Source of the DNA: Pisolithus tinctorius
Lineage: Eukaryota > Basidiomycota > Agaricomycetes > Boletales > Pisolithaceae
Direction of reading: 5' to 3'
Length of the DNA: 64,000 nt
NCBI GenBank assembly: GCA_024663395.1
Contig: JANFAH010000001.1
Location: 5,580,001 to 5,644,000 of the forward strand
Shown piece by piece: positions 35,436 through 45,784 of this stretch (positions are counted from its first letter, which is position 1; each line of letters begins with the position of its first letter). The notes beneath the pieces were generated by a model that saw only the letters and a program-made list of their open reading frames with translations, searched no databases and was not told the DNA's origin. Both the position numbers and the translations under genes were made by a program.

Positions 35436-36845
35436 ATGGCTCCCTTCGATCTCGACGCGTGTATAGAGCAGCTACTGCGGAAGCAACTTCTTCACGAAGC
35501 TCTGTTACGCGAAATATGCGAGAAAACTAAGGAAGTTTTGATGAGAGAGTCAAACGTAGTGCATGTGAGTGCTCCTGTGACTGTCGTTGGAGACATTCAT
35601 GGGTGAGTGGTTCTCTCTTCTGCGGGCATGCATGGTTGTTCACCACAGCCTCAAGCCAGTTTTACGATCTCATAGAGATATTCCGCATCGGAGGATATGC
35701 ACCGCACACAAACTACTTGTTTTTGGGTCGGTTGACTCATTCCAAGCGGTCAGAAATGCCACACCCTGACGTCTGACGTTTTCACCAGGTGATTATGTTG
35801 ATAGAGGTCTCTTCAGCGTCGAAACCATATCACTTCTCACGTGTCTCAAGTTGCGGTGGCCAGATCGCGTTCAGTTAATTCGCGGTAACCACGAATCCAG
35901 GGCCGTTACGCAAGTATGTCCCTTCTCTTTTTCCTTTTGCATATCACCTGCTTAACTTTGAAGCTATCAGACGTACGGGTTTTATACGGAGTGCGTTCGG
36001 AAATATGGGTCTTCACACGTGTGGACCTATTTCACGGACATGTTTGACTTCTTGACCCTGTCTGTCGTCATCGATGATCGGATATTCTGTGTTCATGGAG
36101 GTGCGTTCTCATGGCAAACTTAATGGGCGCCTACTGACAGCAGCATTTTTTATCATGTAGGTCTCTCACCGTCCATTCACTCGGTGGATCAGATCAAGGT
36201 AGTGGATCGATTTCGAGGTGGGTCATCTTGCCATGCCTTTTCCCATGTGCTCCGTAACATCGTGTCATCGAGCAGAAATTCCTCACGAGGGTCCGATGGC
36301 CGATCTCGTCTGGTCAGATCCGGATGCTGAGAAAGAAGACTTTGCTATTTCTCCAAGGTCGGTGCTTTTACCCACCCCTTCGGTGGTTTGCTTCTTATGA
36401 TTTCCTTCGCCTACTGGTTTTCACGTGCCAAAATTTGCCGTGATGAGGTCTGACAGTTTTGCAGGGGTGCAGGGTACACGTTTGGTTCAGGCGTCGTGCA
36501 CAAGTTCCTTGAGACAAACAACATGTCTCACATTCTGCGAGCACACCAGCTGTGTATGGAAGGATATTCATCGCTTTTTGATAAGCATCTCTCCACAGTC
36601 TGGTCAGCACCAAACTATTGCTATCGCTGTGGGAATTCTGCTAGCATTCTCGAAGTAGGGCCGGGAGAGACGATGTATTTCAATGTCTTCGAGGCTGCCC
36701 CGGAAAACGAACGCGACGGGCCAAGTCATCAGGCTGTTCAGAATGCTGGTGGAAAGGTGCGCTGCGATGCTGGCCAATTACTGTTCTCTCGCTGACTTAT
36801 ACTCGCCGTTACCGTCGTAAACAGCTCCCTGAATACTTCCTTTAG
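35436..36845 (+). CDS. PPG1: Protein phosphatase PPG1 (PP2A-like catalytic subunit)
   Basis: Ser/Thr phosphatase of the PPP family. In yeast Ppg1 works with the Far (STRIPAK-like) complex. Eight exons (35436..35602, 35656..35726, 35789..35913, 35971..36100, 36161..36217, 36276..36357, 36465..36756, 36825..36845) give 314 aa, shorter than the yeast enzyme. All metal and catalytic signatures are present: [64 protein letters not shown] and [18 protein letters not shown]. The Ppg1-specific APENERDG region and terminal LPEYFL (compare the methylated Leu of PP2A-type tails) distinguish it from Sit4/PP6 and PP4. The last exon is 21 nt. Confidence 0.94.
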
Positions 36846-38024
36846 CTCACCACCAGATATCGCCGTCCACGTCGATGGCGGTGATGATGGGCAATGATGA
36901 TATCTTCTCAGCAGATGACACGGGCTAGAAGTTCCAACATTCACTTTTCCCACCGCGGTGTGACAGGTTGTTACGACTTCCGTACTCGATCAGCTGACTA
37001 CTCGGCCTGGCCCACGAATTTGTTACCCACATTCGGAGACCTCGCACTGTGACACGATACCCGTAGCCCTCCCTACCCTTGCTCATAGCACTTTGCCTCC
37101 GTCGCTTGGTCTTACATAAGAGGTGTTTTGAGCATGCACTCGCCAAACAATGTCTGCAGCAAAGCGGGGTGCATGGATTGGATAGGAATAATCCCTCGGC
37201 AAAACCAGCGTAGTTGCAGTCGCAGTGCAACTGAAGATGAGAGTAATACTATCATGTGACGAGTAATGCACAATGGACGGGTAATGCACAATTGTGTTCC
37301 TTGCCCACAACACTCAAGATATTCATAATATAACATCATGAGCACATTGCCAGAGGCATATTCTACTAGCTAGTGTGTTTCAATGCAAAAAAAATTATGT
37401 GGTAGCTCTCTAGCATGCAAACTTCAAGGAAGGTGGTGGGAACCACCCCTTTTTTATGGCATTTTGACCCAGATCCCAGAGATCTACTGGGGCATTTGAC
37501 TCGAATTTTTCGGGTTAGTCGCATCGTATCCAGACAAATATTCACAGCACATCAGTTCAGTGAAACATAGGAGGGCTCGACTGCAATATTCATGATTGTG
37601 CTAGAGTGTGACAAAAATCAAGGATAGGGGCGTCACGCGCGTCAGCACATTCAGACTCCGCTTAAATAGAGAATTCAGAGAAGCACGATAATTGGGGCGG
37701 AGTATAATTGTTAACACTGCGGAGCTTAATTTATGCGTGCGGAGATGCCTGTCAGGAGTGACATGGTGTAACGAAATTGTGCATTACCTATACTTTTAGA
37801 CATGTCATTTTCAAGGCTCACTGGTACACGCATTTTAGCTTATTTTATCAAGGTTCTTGCACAGGCCTGTAGCAGAGACCTGCCTCTATCGGGTCCCCGA
37901 ATCCCGAGTTCGAGAAATCTTGTTGTTGTGTAGCTATTCCAAATTTTGTAAAAATTGTGCATTACCTGTCGCATGATAGTACAATGTTGGATCTGTATGC
38001 GTGGTTGCAAAATAGCCGGAGTCA
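36846..38024. other. AT-rich intergenic region with inverted ATTGTGCATTAC copies
   Basis: No gene supported. It contains four copies of a 12-mer in opposing orientation (see the repeat entry). Confidence 0.4.
37263..37965. repeat. Four opposed copies of GTAATGCACAAT; possible small inverted-repeat element
   Basis: GTAATGCACAAT at 37263-37274 and 37281-37292. Its reverse complement ATTGTGCATTAC is at 37776-37787 and 37954-37965. The arrangement looks like terminal inverted repeats of a 0.5-0.7 kb non-autonomous element, but I found no clean target duplication. Confidence 0.35.
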
Positions 38025-39261
38025 TTAGCAGGTACATTCAGTCGAAATTTCTGTTGTCACAGCATACGTAACAGACCCCGCTTCCGCCCTCTCTGACGAT
38101 GTCGGAGATATCAGAATAGACAATCGAAAGAGCCGAGGGATGACTGTATGAGGCACGTCTCGTGGCGTTACAGAACACTGTGAGGAAGAGGCGACCCAAG
38201 AGAAGTCTGACGTGGCCTTGAGGTGCACTAACGGAACACTAGCACAATACAGCAATACCAACGCGCGCACAGTCGGCAAGGAGGAAACCAGACTGTGCCT
38301 TAACCCTGTAGTGATGGACCCAGCTGATCCACCAGTATCAGGGTGAGGAACTGCCAAGTTCCGAGGCATAGATGACAAGGAATGTAGCAGCGAAACAATG
38401 TTCCAAAAACCTATCGCCAGCGGGAAAGGACACACAAGATAAGTGCAGAAATACATAGTACCAACGTCACAATGGATTATTTTACCTGCTGGCATCGGCC
38501 GACAATCCGAGAAGAACACCGTCAAGACAGCATCAGCAGCCATAAAATTCGGTACCATATTCTTCAAACGGCTAAGGCTGAGGTTCTGTATTAACACCAC
38601 GACACGTGGATCATACACCTATGTACATACCTCGAACTGATGGGCCGGAACAAGAGCATCGTGACAAACACTTGCTGACAATATCGACACGAGTAATAAG
38701 GGCAAATGCCGGCTAAGGTGCGGACAAAGAGTAGAACGCAGTCCAGTTTCGGAATGATACCCGATCAGGACGCCGAGAAGTACTAGTGAGAGCACGACTG
38801 GGATTGTTCCATTGGTCTTTCTTGCAGTGCACCAGGAGTTTTCAGTGAGCGTTCACGTGGAAGTTGTAGGGAAGCACATTTGACTGCCAGCTCAGCTTCA
38901 TGGTAATCTTCGGGTAATTTCCTCGAGCATAAACCATTTATCCAGGGACTGGGGACCAGCATCGGTTTATTGACTATATTCTTGCGCGCTTCGTCTGCGA
39001 TATTTCGATCAGGGTATGGCAGGCGTGCATACGTATCGGCGTGTACGTTCATGGGCTGGTCTCGCAAGACGCTCAGAATCACAGCAGAGCGTGTCTAAAT
39101 TCGTACACGTCGTTACCAGTGTTAACAAGAAAATCTCCACGACGTGTCGGCTGACTCCTGCATACGTGGAGGCTCCAAAGCCATATATGTGTGTGGGGGA
39201 GATTACTAAAACCGAGCACTGCGGCTAGAATGGCAGGCACGGGACTCATTCGCATGATCAT
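38025..39261 (-). CDS. Unrecognised multi-exon locus, possibly membrane protein or decayed gene
   Basis: I do not recognise this gene. On the minus strand two well-formed introns keep a frame open. One joins a hydrophobic exon (TIPVVLSLVLLGVLIGY, then LPLLLVSILSASVCHDALVP) to an exon with NLSLSRLKNMVPNFMAADAV. The next joins that exon to a 38.0-38.4 kb exon with FWNIVSLLHSLSSMPRNLAV. Upstream, near 39.25 kb, SPVPAILAAVLG could be a hydrophobic start. The pattern would suit a small membrane protein, but the 5' exons cannot be joined convincingly, and the last exon is compositionally poor. It may be a pseudogene or chance. It lies head-to-head with the FAD monooxygenase, 100 bp away. Confidence 0.25.
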
Positions 39262-39360
39262 ACCAGATGCATTTCAGACCAGTGCGCAAGCAGTATATTT
39301 ACCAGCAAAATACGGAGTTGGTCGTTGTTTTCTCCACGCTTCTTTTCGACCTGATTGCCC

Positions 39361-41271
39361 ATGAATAACTTCATTACTGTAGGTACTGTGGCACCAGCTG
39401 ATGGTCCAGCTAAGGCCGCCGCAGTGAATTGGACTGCTCCCATCGAACCTGTGAGTGACCAGTGATACGCCGGTTCACCCAACGTGACGGACTCCCTTTC
39501 AGCCGGCAGAACTGTATCAGGGACGGCGGGCAGCGCTTTCTCTGGACATCGTGGTGGTCGGTTGCGGCTTGGGGGGTCTCGCTGCCGCATTTTGCCTCGC
39601 AATGGCAGGCCATAAAGTCACCATCTTAGAAAGCGCAGCGATAATCGGCGAAATCGGCGCCGGAATTCAAGTTAGTCCCAACTTGAGTCGCCAGTTGATT
39701 CGTTGGGGTCTCGCAAAGCGACTAGAAGAAGTCGCCGTCAAACCAGAGTCACTGACCCTCCGGCGTTGTATGTGTTTCGTTTCCACTTCGACCTTCCTTT
39801 CACCACTCACCTCGGCTTCGTGAAAGGGTGCACCGGAGAGACATTAGCCTGGACACGGTGGGGTGACTCGATGGAAAAGAACTACGGGGCACCGTACTAC
39901 CACATACATGTCGGCAATCATTTCTTTCTCTGGCGTTGCTTGTTTTGACATCCTTACAGAGAGCTGACTTTCATCGTATGATGTACGACCTCGCAGAACC
40001 ATATGTGAAGATCCGAACGAATTGCCGGGTGGTCGCCATGGACCCATCCATACCCACTTTGACGCTAAGATCCGGTGAAGTTGTCCATGCGGACTTGGTA
40101 ATCGGTGCAGACGGTTTGAAGAGCATAACTCGCCAGTATGTCGTTGGAGCACCGGACGAACCAACACCCACGGGTGACGCAGCTTACCGCGCTGTAATAC
40201 CAACCGAAGTACTCCTTGCAGACCCAGATTTAAGGAGCCTCGTTGAAACTCCAGAAATGGTTGGATGGTTAGGCCCACAACGCCACATCATGGCATACAA
40301 CATTGTAAGAACTCGTTCTTGTATCCTTGGTTCTTTCTGCCCATCCCTCTCGGCTGCCCCGGAAATGTATACAAACTGACGCCTGGTTTCATTAGCGAGC
40401 CAAAAAGGAGTACAACCTTGTCATGTGTCATCCCGACCGAGACCAGGAAGAGCCCTGGAAACCAGAGGAAAGCGCCGCTAGGATGAAAGCGGAGTTTGTA
40501 GGGTGGGAGCCACGGTAAGTCTGATTCCTCCTGTTCAGGGAGTTTCTTCCACTTGTCGGGAAACTAGCATCCAGAAACTGCTTTCACTCATCCCTTCGAC
40601 GCTCAAATGGAAATTGATGGACCGCGCGCCGTTAGAAACGTGGGTGCACAAGGACGGCAGACTCGCTCTTCTTGGAGACTCATGCCATCCCATGCTTGTG
40701 AGAGCCTAGTCCATGGATGCGGATTTGGCTGACATGATTGTTCCGTGGTTGTCGTGTAGCCTTACCGTGCACAAGGGTCAGCTATGGCTGTGAGTTTCTC
40801 CACGGACTTGTGTTGATCCTAAATTTCTCATGCAACCATTATCTGTTAAATTTCATCCACGGTCAGATCGAGGACGCAGCGGTCCTTGGGAACCTTTTCT
40901 CCCGCTTGTCTTCCCATGCTCAGATCACGCCCCTCCTGCATGCCTACGAATCAATCCGTTATGAGCGGGCAACTAACACACAGGCATCCTCCTGCCTAAA
41001 TCAAGTCATTTTCCATCTTCCCGATGGACCGGAACAAGAAAAGCGTGACAAACAGATGTACGCAGCTATGGAGGACGCGCTGAGAGAAGTCCGTGGTGAA
41101 ACGTCTGTTGACAGCACCGACATGGGCACTAAGGGCAATGCCAACCAATGGGCTGACAAGGAGAAGAGTGCTATCCAGTTTGGGTACGATGCCGATGAGG
41201 AAGCTGAGAAGTGGTGGCGCGAACACGGCAAGAGCGAAACTGCTCCGTTTGGGTTACCCTCAAAGTTGTGA
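39361..41271 (+). CDS. FAD-dependent monooxygenase, salicylate hydroxylase-like
   Basis: Class A flavoprotein aromatic hydroxylase, predicted to use NAD(P)H and O2 on a phenolic substrate. Eight exons (39361..39450, 39503..39767, 39827..39909, 39960..40304, 40396..40514, 40568..40697, 40760..40789, 40867..41271) give 488 aa. The Rossmann GxGxxG is in DIVVVGCGLGGLAAAFCLA, followed by the ribose-binding Glu of VTILESAA. The DG motif is VIGADGLKS and the FAD-pyrophosphate GD motif is LALLGDSCHPMLPYRAQGSA. The C-terminal helices are normal, and an acidic tail follows. The first exon adds about 30 residues before the FAD domain, typical of fungal members. Substrate cannot be read from sequence. 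It stands alone, with no adjoining pathway genes. Confidence 0.88.
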
Positions 41272-41409
41272 TGTGGTGCTTGTCAAATCTGGAGTTTCCA
41301 TCGTTTTTTAAGAGCTGGTGGTCAGCGACTAGTAGTAAATGAAGGTGGTGTCTTGTTAGGTAAAGTGGTATTAGGAAGTGTCTCTTTGTGGCATGTGGTG
41401 GCTGTCAAC

Positions 41410-41415
41410 AATAAA
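41410..41415 (+). terminator. AATAAA polyadenylation-like signal of the monooxygenase gene
   Basis: AATAAA about 140 nt after the stop codon and about 95 nt before the next start. Fungal signals are loose, so this is suggestive only. Confidence 0.35.
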
Positions 41416-41508
41416 GTCAGTTAAGTCCCTCCACGTCAATCAGCGACACTACGTGATTACATAAGGCAAGGTTTACCACCAAAGTCGCTGGTCCGCGAAT
41501 TATTCTGT

Positions 41509-43111
41509 ATGGAATCCCCACTTTTTCTGCCCGTCCTTGCGACGTGCAGACTCTTGCTAGCATGGGTGCATTTTCCTGTCCCTGATGGCCTTCTGATAGA
41601 TCACCAGCTGACTTCACCCTTGACTTCATACTTTCGTCGTACGTGTACTCATCAAGTTCTGGTGACCTGATACGAAGCGCAGTGTTCCCCCTGTCTAACA
41701 GTGAAAGAAGGGCTGTGGCTATATCACCATGGTGTTGATCCGTACGTGGGGGGCATTCTCAAGCATGTGAGTGGCAGAGTCTCCCTGTCGAATTCCATTA
41801 TATCCGCCGTGTCTACAGTCCCCTTTGTTCCTTTCGCTTTTTTCAACCGTCCCTCTAGGGCGTGTAGCATGGGCTCTGTCCGATATTGTAGGAGCATGGG
41901 CTCTTGTCCGTATCTGGCGCTCTAGGCAACAGCTGGGCCAAAGCCGCCGTGACGGACTGGTCGGGACTGCCTATTTGCTTAACCCGTATCTTCTCTTACC
42001 GTCCCTCGCATCCTCAACGTCAACTTTCGAGAATGCAGCAGTTCTCCTTACGCTTATGTTTGCTGCAGAAGGCAAGCTTTGCTCCAACTCGAAATGTGAC
42101 TGTTTGTCTCACTTTCTAAGCAGGGAGGCCATCACTCGCTCTCCTTGCTCTCGCGTTATCAACACACCTCTCGCTTACCACGTTGCTCCTTGTTGTTCCC
42201 GTCCTCATGTTGTTGGCGACTTCACCCACTTCTCAGCTTGCATCACCACGTTTGTTCGGAGAGAGTTATTGGAAGGTGCTCAGGTATGCAAGCGAATTCG
42301 TGGTATACTGGTTCGTTCTCGTTTGCGCAGCCTCTATCATGGCTGGAGGTGTATGGAATTGGATGCGCGAATCCTGGGGTGCAAGGTCATTACTTCTGAA
42401 CAGTGTTCCTGTGCATTGTATGACAAGCCTCGTTTATTGCAGTTTGATCTTGCCCGATCTGACACCTAATCCTGGGTTCTGGTGGTATTTCTTCACCGAA
42501 ATGTTTGACCACTTCCGACCATTTTTCCTTATGGTATTTTCTGTGCGTTCCAATTTTGTGATTTCCATGCTCCCACCATTGATCCGCTCAGACGCACCTT
42601 GTTATCTATGTCATGCCAGTCTGTATTAAGTTCCAGTGAGCAACTAACTTTGGTAGGCGAGCTCCGGATCTCTGACATTGAGCAGGCACGACGCACTTTA
42701 TGCAGCTTTCCTCCTCCTAGGAATTTTGGGTGCCTTCAAACCATATCTCACGTTAGCGGATCCTGGTTTGTTTCTCAGCATGTTCGCAGTATTTCCTGAG
42801 ATATACCCATGTACGTTCACATGCAGCCTAATGCTTGACCTGAGCCCTTATTCACCACATACTACGTAGACCTTCGCCACGCAATAGTAACCGCTCTTTT
42901 GCACGCCCACGCATCATTGTTACTCCCACTTTTCCATGCGCTGTGGGTCATCGAAGGTCGTGGCAATGCAAATTTCTATTATGCAGCCAGCTTGGTGATG
43001 GGTATTGCAGGTGGAGCTGGTATTGTGGACGCATGTTTCGCTGGGATGAGAATCGCCGTTGGAAGTGTTCCCGAAGCGGAGAGAGGTAAATGGGAGGTTA
43101 TACAGGAATAA
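41509..43111 (+). CDS. GAB1: GPI transamidase subunit PIG-U / GAB1
   Basis: Membrane subunit of the ER GPI-transamidase that attaches GPI anchors to proteins. Eight exons (41509..41638, 41702..41766, 41819..42071, 42124..42385, 42443..42542, 42592..42635, 42686..42810, 42870..43111) give 406 aa. Family motifs run in order: LTSPLTSYFRLKEGLWLYHH, GVDPYVGGILKHSPLFLSLF, AYLLNPYLLLPSLASSTSTF, PNPGFWWYFFTEMFDHFRPF, LGILGAFKPYLTLADPGLFL and GRGNANFYYAASLV. At least eight hydrophobic helices are visible. The third intron (42072..42123) has a GC donor (GAAG|GCAAGC); no GT donor gives the conserved EGRPSLALLALAL junction. The transposon stack begins about 200 bp after its stop. Confidence 0.93.
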
Positions 43112-43318
43112 AAGCTCCCTGAAATGATCAGAGATCGCCTGGGCTCATGGTACGTGGGTATATTTTAGCGTGTATTTCCTCTCGGTGCGGAGGCCCTTGG
43201 CGAAGAGTGTTTTCGTCTTGGCGTTCAGGGACTGGGATTGGATACCTTGACGTATTCGCCCCCCCATCACCGAGCTCAAGTAACCTGCAAAAATGTTCCG
43301 TACTGTCCGCATTGCGGA

Positions 43319-44217
43319 GTAGTGTTGCCGCGAGGCAAACTGAACTGAATTGAGGTGGGTTAGCTGGCCAGTTTGACCCGCTTCAATAGGGATGAAGTGT
43401 AATGAAGCAAGTTTGCAAGACTTTGTGAAGTGGCAACTATGTCTGAGTAATGTTGTGGTTGCAAGTGTCTGGTACCCATACACAACACATATGTCTGTTT
43501 CATTGAACCAAAATCCACAGGCAAATTGCTATCTAGACACTGGTATGTATTTTTGTAGATTAGTGTCTGAGTCACTACATATCCTGCTTGTTTGCAAAAG
43601 GCCACTGAAGTTTGGGATCCAAAGTACCACTTGCCATCAACTCATCAACAGCCTGAGCAGTGACTGGACCAGAGATGGTGTAATCTCACTCACTAGAAAT
43701 AAGATCAGTCATGTGTGTGATTGTCAGTTGATCTTGCTTGTATGCAAATTTAAGTCCTTGTAATGCTTCAAGTGTGGCTGGAGACAGCTTGCTGCAGCAG
43801 TCAGTGCAGGCCTCCTTGCTTGTGGAAAAAACTTGCTTGTAGGGGACAGATGATGCTTAGGAGGAGAATATCCATTTCAACATGGTAAAGCAATGGAAAA
43901 TACATGTGTCTTCACCTATGAAGTCAAAGTCTGTTCACAACTGAGGACATAATCTAATTAGTCTATTCATTGGATTGTGGGATGGCAAACACCCAAAAAA
44001 TTGCTTTGCTTGAGGCTCATAAGTTATAACTGCAATTGTATATCTGTTCATCTGTACACAAGAGACACACCAATTTGGAGTAAGCTATCATGCACACTCC
44101 AGACAGACCTTGCAAGGTGAACAAAGTGTGGTTTGTCCCAGTTCAGACGTATCGAAGTGGGCCAGAGTTGCCACTTCGATCCACTTCGGACCGAGTTTGG
44201 TTCGACGGCAACACTAC
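43319..44217. mobile_element. CpG-depleted transposon relic with 12-bp terminal inverted repeats
   Basis: Ends are GTAGTGTTGCCG (43319-43330) and its exact reverse complement CGGCAACACTAC (44206-44217). Similarity extends inward more loosely (AAACTG, GAAGTGG blocks). The interior 43381-44147 contains no CpG dinucleotide and is rich in TG/CA, unlike all flanking DNA. No open transposase remains. The TIR style (AGTGTTGCCG) is reminiscent of hAT elements, but I found no 8-bp target duplication, so the superfamily is uncertain. Confidence 0.6.
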
Positions 44218-44220
44218 AAT
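44218..44220. repeat. Target-site duplication AAT, left of CACTA element A
   Basis: AAT directly before the CACTG terminus. The same triplet occurs at 52737-52739 and 54068-54070. Confidence 0.75.
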
Positions 44221-44241
44221 CACTGCGGAAACAAGATTTTA
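44221..44241 (+). repeat. Left terminal inverted repeat of element A
   Basis: A 21-bp TIR with two mismatches to the right end at 52716-52736. Confidence 0.8.
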
Positions 44242-44442
44242 GCGGGGGGGATAATCAGATTCTTTAAATGTAGATAATCCGACCTTAGATTTTTTTTGTA
44301 AGATATAACCATTAGTCTGAGCAAAATCCGACTAGACGATTTCTGAGTAACATGTCCAAATAATCCCATGTACGCGAGATCCGAATATAGACAATACACC
44401 AATAGCCTGACCTTTCGCACGACACATTTCCCGACCCCGACT

Positions 44443-45618
44443 ATGCTCGACTCCATCGGCCATAATCCAATGATACTGCTATCTGAAAAGTGGCCCTTGC
44501 CACCTTTCCAACCCTCAGAAAAACAGATGGACTTAGCGATTTTTTCCCTTGGTCTCCACGTTCACCGGTTCACCATGTTCACCATGAACAAGCATTTCGT
44601 ACGTCTGTCTGCCCGTACTAATCCATCTGGCATACTTATTCATTCGGTCAAGGTCAATATCGATGCTAACGAGACAGTTTCTACTTCACAGGCCGATGAA
44701 ATTGACCTCGTCGACGCGACATCCAAGTCGACCACCATCCAAAATCAGCCCCATGTTATTAGACTTCAAGTTCCGCCCAGCATCCAGAACATCACGGTAT
44801 CTTTCGAGCCAAAATTTCAAGGTCCCGTAGTATGTCATTCGCCTCCGTGTTCTAGGATTGCGTTCACTCACCTTACGTTCCAGACCGTAGAATTTTCGTT
44901 GACTACCATGCTACCAGAAGATCCGCTCATCGCCAACTCCTCTCACATCATTAGTGATCAAAAATGTGTCGTCAATATTAATGAGAGTATGAACGCTATC
45001 ACTGGCGAGGTCAAAATCGAGCCTGCAGATGCCAACCAATCTGCCACCACGGTGAGTTACTACATATTTAATTTTCTTGCTAATGCATTGCATAGGGTCC
45101 TGGCAGGACGTTGCCTGCAGCTCCAATCTACGCCCTCTTTGATGTTGCAGGCAACGCTTCTCCCGATGACAACCATATCAAGTCAACGAGTACCGAGCCC
45201 CTTACGCCTCGCGCCCCTGTCATCGATAACAGTGAAACCGAGCCTGAAAGTCAGGAAGGGACCCCTAGGCTCCTCGAGGTGAGTTCTAACGGACCGTTCC
45301 TCGCTTTACTGATGTCATCTTTTAGAAAGTCGCTTCAGAATTACCTGTCTCCGCTGTACCTGCTCGTGGTCCTCACTGTCCCCTCAAGCGTAGCTTCACA
45401 CCTGATAGCTTTGCCAAATCTGAGGATATTGGTAGTATCAGCACACAGTTCCTCCGTGTATGTTTTCTTTTTTTTTTCATTTTGCGTCATTATGTACTCA
45501 TGTTATTACCTAGGACAGATGGGCTCAGATAAGGGAGAACCTCATAGCCAGGCAGGAACGTTACAAGCCGATCTTCGCTGATACTAGCCCCCCCCCCACC
45601 AAACGCTCTCGCAAGTAG
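44443..45618 (+). CDS. CACTA element A accessory protein 1 (possible TnpA-like)
   Basis: First gene of element A. Exons 44443..45051, 45096..45278, 45326..45457 and 45514..45618 give 342 aa. An in-frame ATG at 44368 is also possible. The protein is Ser/Thr/Pro-rich with no domain I know, and it ends in a basic motif (PPPTKRSRK) that looks like a nuclear localisation signal. One in-phase stretch of 54 nt with GT...AG ends (starting at 44829) may be a further intron. Its place between the left terminus and the transposase recalls the DNA-binding partner genes of CACTA elements. Function is inference from position only. Confidence 0.55.
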
Positions 45619-45784
45619 TACCTTCGTCTTTGTATGTAGAAATTTGCCTTCGCGAGTTGTATAACCAGCATGCACGTGATCTTTTTTTTTGTCCACGTGA
45701 GATCCCGTTCCCACCCATCCGCATCTGCACCCGCACCCGCACCCGCTACACTACATCGCCCACATCGATCAAGCTATCGCCTCG

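Noticed and set aside
39361..43111. FAD monooxygenase and PIG-U as part of a biosynthetic cluster
   Set aside because: Neighbours are housekeeping genes; no synthase, transporter or pathway regulator is adjacent.
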